Origin: Streptomyces acidicola
GTDB taxonomy: Bacteria; Actinomycetota; Actinomycetes; Streptomycetales; Streptomycetaceae
Direction: 5' to 3'
DNA: 39,478 bases
NCBI RefSeq assembly: GCF_009377235.1
Contig: NZ_VMNX01000074.1
Span: forward strand, 1 to 39,478
Part shown: positions 1-7,562 of the stretch, piece after piece
Numbering within the stretch: position 1 is the first letter of the stretch
How the letters are laid out: every line of letters begins with the position of its first letter
Notes under the pieces: generated by a model
The model's input: the letters and a program-made list of their open reading frames with translations, nothing else
What the model was told of the DNA's origin: nothing
Databases searched by the model: none
Position numbers and translations under genes: made by a program

Positions 1-70
1 CGCTCAGAGAGCCACGTAGGCGGGGGCGAGGAAAAATCCGGACCGCCCCGCCTACGTGGCTCTCTGAGCG
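1..70. terminator. 25-bp perfect inverted repeat, probable terminator of the ARH-CaiB-CitE operon
   Basis: Bases 1-25 and 46-70 are exact reverse complements around a 20-base loop. The right arm contains the last codons and TAG stop (52-54) of the CitE-like gene, so the hairpin forms at the very end of that transcript. No T-tract follows, which is common in Streptomyces terminators. A symmetric stem could also stop a convergent gene lying left of the window. Because the window begins exactly at the first paired base, the true stem could extend further left. Confidence 0.6.
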
Positions 71-936
71 AGGGAGAGTGTGCGGTGGGCGGAGGCCACG
101 ACCGCCGCGTCGACGAAGCAGCCGTTCGGGAGTGCCTGGGCTCCGGGCTCCTTGGCGGCGGCCGCGAGGATCTCCTCGGCCGACTCGATCTCCTCCCGCG
201 TCGGCAGGTACGCCCGTTCGATGACGGGAAGCTGGCGGGGATGGATGGCCGTGCGGCCGAGGAAGCCGAGGGCGCGGCCGTGGGCGCAGGAATGGGCCAG
301 GCCGTCGAGGTCCCTGGTGTCCGGGTAGATCGACTGGGCGGGAGGCGGCAGGGACGCGGCCCGGGCGGCCAGGACGACCCGGGAACGGGGCCAGTCCAGC
401 GCCGTGTCGGACCGTACGCCCAGTTCGGCCCGGAGGTCGGCCTCGCCGAGAGCGATGCCCTTGAGCGCCGGGTGGGCGGTGGCGACGACGTAGGCCTGTT
501 CCACGCCCAGGGCCGTTTCCAGGAGGGCGTACAGGGGCATCGCTCCGCCCTCGGCGGGGGCGGACTCCTCCGCCACGTGGACGACCTGCGCGGGGGACGT
601 CACCTTGGGCAGGCGCAGGCCCGAGAGGCCGGGGAGAGGGGCCAGAGCGGTGAGGTCGGCCGCCGCGGGCGGGGTGTTCAGGGCGTTCACGCGGACGTGG
701 ACCGGAACCGGCGGGGGTTCGGCGAGCAGGTCGGCGGTGGCCGTGCGCGCGTACTCCTTGCGGTCCGGGGCCACCGCGTCCTCCAGGTCGACGACGACCA
801 CGTCCGCGCCGGAGGCGAGGGCCTTGGAGACCACCTCTGGGCGGTCGCCGGGGACGTACAGCCAGGTCAGGGGGTAGGCCTCCGTCGGCATGGGAGGCGT
901 GGGAGGCGTAGGAGTCACAGGGGGCGTCGGAGTCAC
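52..936 (-). CDS. CitE-like HpcH/HpaI aldolase/citrate lyase family protein
   Basis: A 294-residue protein of the CitE-like (beta-methylmalyl/citramalyl-CoA lyase) superfamily, which cleaves or hydrolyses short acyl-CoA thioesters with Mg2+ in a TIM barrel. Visible motifs, numbered from the chosen start, are WLYVPGDRPE (about 25-34), VDLEDAV (about 49-55), the VHVRVN strand with the CoA-contacting Arg (about 82), LLETALG with a metal-binding Glu (about 140), ALGEADL (about 162-168) and the C-terminal AIHPRQ. I chose the GTG at 936 because GGAAGG sits about 6 bases upstream and the GTGA overlaps the stop of the CoA-transferase gene; the ATG at 891 has no ribosome binding site. This start adds a Pro/Thr-rich leader (VTPTPPVTPTPPTPP) that looks like a small duplication. 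It is the last gene of a six-gene coupled operon. The substrate is unknown; citramalyl-CoA or malyl-CoA is a guess from the neighbouring CoA-transferase. Confidence 0.85.
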   Translation of the reverse strand: MTPTPPVTPTPPTPPMPTEAYPLTWLYVPGDRPEVVSKALASGADVVVVDLEDAVAPDRKEYARTATADLLAEPPPVPVHVRVNALNTPPAAADLTALAPLPGLSGLRLPKVTSPAQVVHVAEESAPAEGGAMPLYALLETALGVEQAYVVATAHPALKGIALGEADLRAELGVRSDTALDWPRSRVVLAARAASLPPPAQSIYPDTRDLDGLAHSCAHGRALGFLGRTAIHPRQLPVIERAYLPTREEIESAEEILAAAAKEPGAQALPNGCFVDAAVVASAHRTLSLAQRAT

Positions 937-2138
937 AGGACGCCTTCCGAGCGCAGGTCGGCGAGGTCCGTGTCCGTCAGGCCGAGCTCCGTGAGGATGG
1001 CCTCCGTGTCCGCGCCGTGCGGCCGGCCCGCCCAGCGGATCGCGCCGGGGGTGGAGGACAGGCGGAAGAGGATGTTCTGCATGCGGAGAGGGCCCAGTTC
1101 GGGGTCGTCGACGGTCGTGATGGTGTCGAGCGCCTCGTACTGGGGGTCTCGCATCACGTCCCGTACGTCCTGGATGGGGGCCACCGCCGCCTCCGCCTTC
1201 TCGAAGGCCTCGGTGACCTCCTCCCGGGTGTGGCGGGCGATCCACGCTCCCACCGCCTCGTCGAGGACGTCCGCGTGGCGGGCCCGGCCCGTGCCCGTCG
1301 TGAACCACGGTTCGGTGGTCAGTTCGGGGCGGCCCACCAGTCGCATCACCCGCTCGGCCACCGACTGGGCCGAGGTCGAGATCGCGACCCAGCGGTCGTC
1401 CGCCGTGCGGTAGGTGTTGCGGGGCGCGTTGTTCTGGGTGCGGTTGCCCGTACGGGGCTGGACGTGGCCCAGCTGGTCGTACCAGAGGGGCTGCGGGCCC
1501 AGGACCGTGAGGATCGGTTCGATGATCGCCATGTCGACCACCTGGCCCTCGCCCGTGCGCCCGCGGGCGGTGAGGGCCGTCATCACCGCGTATGCCGTCG
1601 TCAGGCCCGCGATGGAGTCGGCCAGGCCGAACGGCGGGAGCGTCGGCGGGGCGTCCGGTTCGCCGGTGATCGCGGCGAAACCGCTCATCGCCTCCGCGAG
1701 GGTGCCGAAGCCCGGGCGGCGCGCGTACGGGCCGTACTGGCCGAAGCCGGTGACGCGGGCGAGGACCAGCCGGGGGTTCGCGGCGGACAGGTCGGACCAG
1801 CCGAGGCCCCATTTCTCCAGGGTGCCGGGGCGGAAGTTCTCGATGATCACGTCGGCGGTCGCGGCGAGCCGCAGCAGTGTCGTCCGGCCGCCCGGCTTGG
1901 ACAGGTCCAGAGCCATCGTGCGCTTGTTGCGGCCGAGGAGCTTCCACCACAGACCCACGCCGTCCTTCGACGGGCCGTGGCCCCGGGACGGGTCCGGTCG
2001 GCGCGGATGCTCGACCTTGATGACCTCCGCGCCGAAGTCGCCGAGCATCGTGGCGGCCAGCGGGCCGGCGAAGAGGGTCGCGAGGTCCAGGACGCGGAGG
2101 CCGGACAGCGGTGCGGGCGTCGCGTTCACTTCGTGCAT
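933..2138 (-). CDS. Family III CoA-transferase (CaiB/BaiF type)
   Basis: A 401-residue protein with the CaiB/BaiF fold: LSGLRVLDLATLFAGPLAA at the N-terminus, GDFGAEVIKVE (about 33-43), NKRTMALDL (about 71-79), ADVIIENFRPG (about 95-105), and the LADSIAG motif whose Asp (about 174) corresponds to the aspartyl-CoA catalytic residue of this family. GEGQVVDMAIIEP follows. Length is normal for family III enzymes, which move CoA between carboxylic acids; formyl-, carnitine-, succinyl- and mesaconyl-CoA transferases all belong here, so the substrate cannot be read from sequence. The ATG at 2138 overlaps the end of the upstream ADP-ribosylglycohydrolase gene by 13 bases and has GGGAG upstream. Its stop overlaps the GTG of the CitE-like gene. 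Pairing with a CitE-like lyase suggests that an acid is activated to its CoA ester and then cleaved. Confidence 0.88.
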   Translation of the reverse strand: MHEVNATPAPLSGLRVLDLATLFAGPLAATMLGDFGAEVIKVEHPRRPDPSRGHGPSKDGVGLWWKLLGRNKRTMALDLSKPGGRTTLLRLAATADVIIENFRPGTLEKWGLGWSDLSAANPRLVLARVTGFGQYGPYARRPGFGTLAEAMSGFAAITGEPDAPPTLPPFGLADSIAGLTTAYAVMTALTARGRTGEGQVVDMAIIEPILTVLGPQPLWYDQLGHVQPRTGNRTQNNAPRNTYRTADDRWVAISTSAQSVAERVMRLVGRPELTTEPWFTTGTGRARHADVLDEAVGAWIARHTREEVTEAFEKAEAAVAPIQDVRDVMRDPQYEALDTITTVDDPELGPLRMQNILFRLSSTPGAIRWAGRPHGADTEAILTELGLTDTDLADLRSEGVL

Positions 2139-3505
2139 CGAGGGGTCGTCTCCCGGAGGGTGAGCTGGGCGAGGGCGTCGAAGCCGATGCCGTTGAAGTC
2201 GGCGACGGAGGTGGCCAGACGGTTCTTGAGGGGCTGGGTCCAGCGCTGGGGCAGGCCGGTGGGGTCGCCGGCGAGGAGGCCCGCGACGCTGCCCGCCGTC
2301 GCGCCGACCGAGTCGGTGTCCAGGCCGCCCGACACCGCACGGCAGATGGAGCCGGTGAAGTCGCCGTCCGCGTGGGTGAGGGCGGCGGCGAGCAGCGCGG
2401 TGTTGGGGACGGCGTGGACCCAGTGGTAGTCGGCGTGGGTGAGGTGGAGCCGGTCGACCACCGTGTCGAAGTCCCGGTGGTCCTGGGCCAGTTGGATGGC
2501 GTGGCGGACTGCCCGGGCCAGGCGGGAGCCGGGGGGTACGACCCGCAGTCCTGTGCGCAGGCAATGGTGGACGTCGTGGGTGCCGGCCGCGGCCTCGGCG
2601 ATGGTGGCGGCGGCGAACATGGCCGCGTAGACGCCGTTCGCCGTGTGGGTGAGGACTGCGTCGCGGTGGGCCTGTCCGGCCGCGGTCGCGGGGTCGCCCG
2701 GGTGGGTCCAGCCGTGGACGTCGGCACGGATGAGGGCGCCGATCCACTCGCGGAACGGGTTGCGATGGCGGGCCGTGCGCGGTGGGGCGATGCCGCTGAG
2801 GAGGTTGCGGTAGGCGACGCGTTCGGCGGTGAAGGTGCGGCCCGCGGGGAGTTCGTCGAGCCAGAGCCGGGCCACGTCGGCGGTGGTGAATCCGGGGCCG
2901 TGGCGCTGCAGCAACAACAGGTTGAGCAGGGCGTAGTTGAGGTCGTCGTCCTCGGGCATGCCGTCGATGTTCTCGGCGAGGGAGGTGGCGGCCGAGCGGC
3001 GGTTCCAGGGGTGGGCAGCGGCGAGGTCGGCGGGCAGGCCGAGTGCGGTGAACCAGGTGCTGAGGGGCCAGTTGCCGGTGGCCCGGGCGAGCTCGCGGAT
3101 GGCGTGGAGAGGGAGCTTCTCCACGGGTTTGCCGAGGAGACAGCCCGCGGCCCGGCCGAGCCACGCGGCCTCCAGGCGGGCGAGATGGCCGGCCGGGACG
3201 TTCCCGTCCCCCGAGGTCGGCCACTCGGGGCACAGGGCGCGGATCCCGTCGAGCTCCGTCGGCTCCACGTCCCGCAATCCGCTGGGCAGATCGGCCAGTT
3301 CGTCCAGCAGGTCCTCGGCGAGCAGTCGCAGGTACGGCGACACGGGCTCCGGTGACGCGCCGTCGCGGGGCGGGGCCGCCGGGCCCCCGGCCGCGGTCCA
3401 GCGCGCCGCGACCGCCGACGGCTCGCGGCCGTCCTGGGTGGCCTGCCGCAGTTCGTGCCCAAGGAGGTCCTCCGGCTGCACCCAGGTCAGGCGCAGGGCG
3501 GTCAC
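2126..3505 (-). CDS. ADP-ribosylglycohydrolase family protein, fourth of four in operon order (ARH-1)
   Basis: A 459-residue ARH/DraG-superfamily protein with an N-terminal extension of about 120 residues before the domain. The domain starts at LGRAAGCLLGKPVE, the 'GCLLGKPVE' variant of the usual GDALGxP motif. A second motif, MPEDDDLNY, replaces TDDT and supplies the first metal-binding acids. The C-terminal metal motif AVSGGLDTDSVGATAGSVAG is intact (D-T-D-S). Family members are Mg2+-dependent hydrolases that remove ADP-ribose from Arg, Ser or other ADP-ribosylated groups, but many bacterial paralogues act on unidentified ribosides. The GTG at 3505 overlaps the preceding TGA by four bases (GTGA) with only a weak ribosome binding site, so translational coupling is likely. 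This subtype is clearly different from the next two upstream paralogues. Confidence 0.87.
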   Translation of the reverse strand: MTALRLTWVQPEDLLGHELRQATQDGREPSAVAARWTAAGGPAAPPRDGASPEPVSPYLRLLAEDLLDELADLPSGLRDVEPTELDGIRALCPEWPTSGDGNVPAGHLARLEAAWLGRAAGCLLGKPVEKLPLHAIRELARATGNWPLSTWFTALGLPADLAAAHPWNRRSAATSLAENIDGMPEDDDLNYALLNLLLLQRHGPGFTTADVARLWLDELPAGRTFTAERVAYRNLLSGIAPPRTARHRNPFREWIGALIRADVHGWTHPGDPATAAGQAHRDAVLTHTANGVYAAMFAAATIAEAAAGTHDVHHCLRTGLRVVPPGSRLARAVRHAIQLAQDHRDFDTVVDRLHLTHADYHWVHAVPNTALLAAALTHADGDFTGSICRAVSGGLDTDSVGATAGSVAGLLAGDPTGLPQRWTQPLKNRLATSVADFNGIGFDALAQLTLRETTPRCTK

Positions 3506-4734
3506 CGCCCGGCCGCCAGGGGCGCGAAGGCCTCCTCGTGCGCCCTTCGGCGCCGTACGTCCCGTTCGAAGACCTCGCGCGCCACCTCCGCGAGAACCGC
3601 CGCCGGGGCGTGCAGGTCCAGACGGCTGGCCTCGGCGACCTGCTTCGCCCAGTCGGAGGGGACCTCCGAGCCGAGCGCGCCCGCGAGGGCACCGGACATC
3701 GTGGCGATGGAGTCGCAGTCGCGGCCGTAGTTCACCGAGCCGAGCACGGCGTGCCGGTAGTCGCCGCGCGCCACCACCAACATGCCCAGCGCGATGGGGA
3801 GTTCCTCGATGGCGTGCAACCGGGAGGGGCGGCGGGCACCCAGGGAGGGGGAGCGGTAGTCGGGACCCACGGTGTCGTACGGCGTCACCGCCTTGCGCAG
3901 GGGCGTGAGCGCCGACTCGAAGTCCGTGTAACGGGACGCCACTTCGCAGACCGTCTCGATCGCGGCCCGGGTGCCGTCCTTGGCCAGGGACAGACAGGCC
4001 GCGACCACCGAGTCCGGGGTCGCGCCCGGCGCGCACGCCGCCGCCACGGCCGCCGCGAACACCCCGGCCGCCTCCCTGCCGTACGACGACTGGTGGGCGC
4101 CCGCCACGTCGAGCGCCTCGGCGTACGCGCCCCGCGGATTGGCCGCGTTGACCAGGCCGACCGGCGCCATGTACATCGCGGCACCGCAGTTGACGATGTT
4201 GCCGACGCCGGCCTCGCGCGGGTCGACATGGCCGTAGTGGAGGCGGGCCACCAGCCACTTCTCCGCGAGGAAGATCCGCTGCAACGGCAGTGCCTCCGCC
4301 TGGAGTTCAGGGATCCAGCGCGGGGTCGTCATCAGGTCGGGGACCAGGTGCTCGGCGACGGCGTACGCGTCGAGGTGGTCGCGGACCGTGGCGTACACGC
4401 GGACCAGCGCGTGGGTCATGAGGGTGTCGTCGGTGACGTGTCCGTCGCCCTTGTGGTAGGGGGCGATGGGGCGGGCCGTGCGCCAGTTGTCGCCGTTCCA
4501 GGGGCCGACGACGCCGTGCACGCGGCCGCCGTGGCGTTCGGCGATCTGCTCGGGGGAGTAGCCCTCGACGGGGCCCCCGAGGGCGTCCCCGACGGCCGCG
4601 CCGACCAGGGCGCGGGTGATGCGTTCGTCCAAGGCCGGGCTCTCTTCCCGTTCGTTCGGAGTGTTTGGATTGTTCGGAATCTTCGGAGTGTTCGGAGTTT
4701 CGTGTGTGCGAGTCGTATCTGAATGGCGCTTCAT
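3502..4734 (-). CDS. ADP-ribosylglycohydrolase family protein, third in operon order (ARH-2)
   Basis: A 410-residue ARH/DraG-family protein with canonical motifs: ALVGAAVGDALGGPVEGYSP, then GHVTDDTLMTHALV (first metal site), and near the C-terminus SVNYGRDCDSIATMSGALAG (second metal site). It therefore looks catalytically competent. The first 30 or so residues are a low-complexity Asn/Thr/Pro stretch encoded by a 9-base tandem repeat (4655-4699), unlike the rest of the gene. I chose the ATG at 4734, which has AGGTGA 11 bases upstream. A GTG at 4749 in the same frame would overlap the preceding gene by eight bases and is equally possible. The gene ends in the GTGA overlap with the next gene. 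The protein acts in the cytoplasm (no signal peptide); the substrate is unknown. Confidence 0.87.
   Translation of the reverse strand: MKRHSDTTRTHETPNTPKIPNNPNTPNEREESPALDERITRALVGAAVGDALGGPVEGYSPEQIAERHGGRVHGVVGPWNGDNWRTARPIAPYHKGDGHVTDDTLMTHALVRVYATVRDHLDAYAVAEHLVPDLMTTPRWIPELQAEALPLQRIFLAEKWLVARLHYGHVDPREAGVGNIVNCGAAMYMAPVGLVNAANPRGAYAEALDVAGAHQSSYGREAAGVFAAAVAAACAPGATPDSVVAACLSLAKDGTRAAIETVCEVASRYTDFESALTPLRKAVTPYDTVGPDYRSPSLGARRPSRLHAIEELPIALGMLVVARGDYRHAVLGSVNYGRDCDSIATMSGALAGALGSEVPSDWAKQVAEASRLDLHAPAAVLAEVAREVFERDVRRRRAHEEAFAPLAAGR
4655..4699 (-). repeat. Five tandem 9-bp units inside an ADP-ribosylglycohydrolase gene
   Basis: On the plus strand the units are TTCGGAGTG, TTTGGATTG, TTCGGAATC, TTCGGAGTG and TTCGGAGTT. 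On the coding strand they give the series TPN-TPK-IPN-NPN-TPN near the N-terminus. The tract is visibly richer in A/T than its surroundings. Being a multiple of three it can change length without breaking the frame. Confidence 0.85.
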
Positions 4735-4741
4735 GTCCGAA

Positions 4742-6049
4742 TCATTCACCTGGGGTGGCCAGTTCCGTGGCTGCGAGCAGTTCGGCGAGGTGTACGAGAT
4801 CCGTACCGGTGAGGCGGGGCAACGCGCAGCCGGAGAGGGTGCGGCAGGCCTCCCGCCATGTGGCCGGGATGGCGGCGTCGCCGCCGAGCGCGCCGGTCAG
4901 GGCACCGGCGAGGGCGGGGGCGGAGTCGGCGACACGGGACAGGCAGGCGGCGGCGGGTACGGCCTCGGCGATCCGGCCGCGGGCGGCGGTGGCGAGCGCC
5001 AGGGCGACGGGGACGGTCTCGGCGGCCGCGATGCCGTAGCTGTAGACGTGGTCGACGATCTGGTGCTCCAGGAGCGGCACGAGAGCGAATGTTCCTTCGC
5101 TTGCGTGGTCCTGGGCGAGGCGCACCGCGTGCCGGGCGTTGCGGCCGATCTCTGTCTCAGCCGGAAGCTCGGCGAGCGCCGCCGCCACACAGGCGTCCAC
5201 GTCCGCGCCGTCGAGCGCGAGCGCGAGCGCGGCGCCCATGGCGCGGGCGCCGTGCACACCGTCGCCGTCCTGCGTGTAGCGCGCGTCGAACTCGGCGAGC
5301 TCGGCGGCGAGTTCGGGGTCCCCGGTGTGGGCGATGGCGAGCACACAGGCCCGTACGCAGGCGGCGTCGTCGAAGTAGTGCGGATTGTCGTGGCCCGTGG
5401 CTGGCGGGCGCAGTCCGGCGGCGAGGTTGCCGAGTCCGGCGCGTACGGAGATGCGGGCGCGCAGTGGCAAAACGGCCGACTCGACCTCGGGTGCCCGCTC
5501 GGCGGCGGCCGCGACCTCGCTGGCGACGGCGTTCCAGGACAGGTCGATCGCGGCGCGCATCCGCCGGGCCCGGCTGAGGTCGCCGAGCGCACCGCAGTCC
5601 CCGGCCCGCAGCACGGCCTCCGCCGCGAACACCGCCCACTCCGCGTCGTCGGAGGGCCCGAGCCTGAGCGGTTCCGGCGGCTGGTTGAGCGCGATGGGTA
5701 CGGGCAGCGTGGTCGTCGCGTTCTGCTCGGCGAACGTGTCCAGTTCGCGGGTGAGCCGCCGGGTCCACTCCGGCATCCGGGCGGCCCGGTGCCGCGCGGC
5801 GGGCCAGCCGGCGGCGTCACCGGCGGCGAGCCCGAGGAGGAGGCCCTTGATGCGGTGGCCCTCCGGGGGGTGCGCGGGCGTGCCTGCCTCGGCTTCGCCT
5901 TCGGCCGGTTTTTGTTTCCCACTCGCACCGCCCGTGCGGCTTTCGTCTTCGGGTGCGGGTGGCCCCTGTGGGGTGTTCTCGTCGTCGGCGGCTGCGGGTC
6001 CGAGCGGGGCTTCGGCTGTTTTCTCGGTCCAGGGCGCGAGTGCCTTCAC
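4742..6049 (-). CDS. ADP-ribosylglycohydrolase family protein with degenerate metal motifs, second in operon order (ARH-3)
   Basis: A 435-residue protein starting at the GTG at 6049, which overlaps the upstream TGA (GTGA) and has GAGGT seven bases before it. The first 65 residues are a Pro/Glu/Ala-rich linker. The domain then begins with IKGLLLGLAAGDAAGWPAAR, clearly the ARH/DraG GxxxGDAxGxP element. The first metal motif is GPSDDAEWAVF rather than TDDT. Where family members carry NxGxDxDT this protein reads CLSRVADSAPALAGALTGAL, losing one Asp and the Thr/Ser. That suggests weakened or absent di-metal catalysis, so it may be a pseudoenzyme or a partner of a sibling. It sits in the middle of the coupled operon; the reading frame is intact, with no sign of being a pseudogene. 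Confidence 0.83.
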   Translation of the reverse strand: MKALAPWTEKTAEAPLGPAAADDENTPQGPPAPEDESRTGGASGKQKPAEGEAEAGTPAHPPEGHRIKGLLLGLAAGDAAGWPAARHRAARMPEWTRRLTRELDTFAEQNATTTLPVPIALNQPPEPLRLGPSDDAEWAVFAAEAVLRAGDCGALGDLSRARRMRAAIDLSWNAVASEVAAAAERAPEVESAVLPLRARISVRAGLGNLAAGLRPPATGHDNPHYFDDAACVRACVLAIAHTGDPELAAELAEFDARYTQDGDGVHGARAMGAALALALDGADVDACVAAALAELPAETEIGRNARHAVRLAQDHASEGTFALVPLLEHQIVDHVYSYGIAAAETVPVALALATAARGRIAEAVPAAACLSRVADSAPALAGALTGALGGDAAIPATWREACRTLSGCALPRLTGTDLVHLAELLAATELATPGE

Positions 6050-7152
6050 GGTCGTACCTCGTTCTCGTCCGTGGTGAGTACGTACGCGTCCCGCTCCGCG
6101 GTCGGGGCGTCGTCCGGCGGGAGGCCCGGCAGCAGTCCGGGCGCCCACTTGGGGGACTCGTCCGGGGTCAGCAACTCCGCGATGTCCAGGACGTGGTGGC
6201 CCTCCATCGAGGGCAGGCAGCTGCCCCGCGCCGGGCCGATCGCCGCCGCCCAGGCCCCCGGGATCGCCGAGACGCCCCGGGTGGCGCCGGCCAGCGCGCC
6301 CGCCACGGCCGCCGTCGTGTCGGCGTCGCGCCCCATGTTGACGGCCGTGAGGACCGACTCCGTGAAGTCGCCGTCGGCCGCCGCGTACGCGCCGAAGGCC
6401 AGGGCGACGGCCTCCGGTGCCAGGTCCGTCCAGGGGTAGCCGCCGATCACCACGGCGGAGCGGACCGCGCGCTCGCCGAGATGGGCGGCCGCCACCGCCC
6501 GGCGCAGGGAGCGGGCGGTCCAGGAGTCGTCCGGGACGAGGGCCAGGGCCGAGGCGACCACGGCGATCGTCGGGGCGCCTCCCATCGCGGCCGCCACGCC
6601 CGCCGCGACCGCCTGGCCGCCGTAGATGCCCTCGCCGTCGTGGCTCACCGAACCGTCGATGGCGACCAGCCGGGCCGCTTCCGCCGGACGGCCCGCAGCG
6701 AAGACACCGAAGGGCGCGGCCCTTATGGCCAGCCCGTCGCTCCAGGCGTGCCGGTGCTGGGCCGAGATCGGTGCCGCGAGGCCCCGGCGCAGGTTCTCCA
6801 GCGTGCCGCGCTCGCTGAAGCCCGCGCCGCGGAACGGGCCCTCGTCACGGTCCGCGATCCACTGGTGCCAGGCCGACTCCACATGGGCGACCGTGAGCGC
6901 CGACCCGTGCCGGGCCAGTAGCAGCCCGGAGAAGATCGCGTACTCGGTGTCGTCCGTGCCGCAGGGGCGCTCGGCCACGTACCCCGTGATCCGGCCCCAG
7001 CGCGCACGGATCTCCGACGGCTTCATGTTCTCGGCGGGTGCGCCGAGCGCGTCCCCGACGGCGAGCCCGAGCAGCGCGCCGCGGGCCCGCTCGCGCAGGT
7101 CGGCGGCGTCCCCGGGCGCCGGGACCGAGGGAGTGCAGGCGATGGCAGCCAT
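6046..7152 (-). CDS. ADP-ribosylglycohydrolase family protein, first gene of the operon (ARH-4)
   Basis: A 368-residue protein with a textbook ARH/DraG layout: ARGALLGLAVGDALGAPAE (about 22-40), ERPCGTDDTEYAIFSG with TDDT (about 65-68), and AVNMGRDADTTAAVAGALAG near residue 285, giving both metal sites. Likely a cytoplasmic Mg2+-dependent glycohydrolase of ADP-ribosyl or related N-/O-ribosyl bonds. The ATG at 7152 has GAGAGG seven bases upstream, the only strong independent ribosome binding site among the four ARH genes, consistent with this being the promoter-proximal gene. Its end overlaps the next gene by four bases. No ADP-ribosyltransferase, macrodomain or toxin is encoded in the window. 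Confidence 0.9.
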   Translation of the reverse strand: MAAIACTPSVPAPGDAADLRERARGALLGLAVGDALGAPAENMKPSEIRARWGRITGYVAERPCGTDDTEYAIFSGLLLARHGSALTVAHVESAWHQWIADRDEGPFRGAGFSERGTLENLRRGLAAPISAQHRHAWSDGLAIRAAPFGVFAAGRPAEAARLVAIDGSVSHDGEGIYGGQAVAAGVAAAMGGAPTIAVVASALALVPDDSWTARSLRRAVAAAHLGERAVRSAVVIGGYPWTDLAPEAVALAFGAYAAADGDFTESVLTAVNMGRDADTTAAVAGALAGATRGVSAIPGAWAAAIGPARGSCLPSMEGHHVLDIAELLTPDESPKWAPGLLPGLPPDDAPTAERDAYVLTTDENEVRP

Positions 7153-7562
7153 ACGATGCCTCTCTGAGGGCCTAAGCGACTCCAGGGAAGTGCAGGCACG
7201 CCCCGTGCCGCCCGGCACGCACCCTGGCGACGCCGAGAGCACGCACCGGACGACGCGGGAACGCACGCGTACGTCCCCGGCACCGCTTAGCTGCGAGTAG
7301 TTGATCCGCTCTTCGGATCTTTGCCACACGCTGCGCCCCACCGGCTTCCGGAATCCCCGCCAATCACCCGGTCGACATCTGTGCGGAACCCTGTACGAAT
7401 GAGCGGGCGAGGGTGCGTGATGCCTTGAAACCACTGGCCCGCATGCTGAGATGCCGCAGGTAAGTACGGCCTTCCTTGCTGGCAGGAGCGATTTTCCGCG
7501 CGTACGTTCGGGTGTTGAAGAGGGCTGAAGACGGCCGACAGCATCCGAGGGGGACCCGAATC
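7153..7562. promoter_or_regulatory. Divergent intergenic region between the ARH operon and the VIT transporter gene
   Basis: This 410-base spacer must hold the promoters of the leftward ARH operon and the rightward transporter gene. It contains a perfect 6-base dyad, GATCCG-CTCTT-CGGATC, at 7303-7319, in a locally A/T-richer patch. I see no convincing conserved -35/-10 pair, no tRNA and no plausible small gene. Confidence 0.4.

Noticed and set aside
1..70. Insertion-sequence terminal inverted repeat
   Set aside because: No transposase or target duplication is visible, and one arm is coding sequence of the CitE-like gene.
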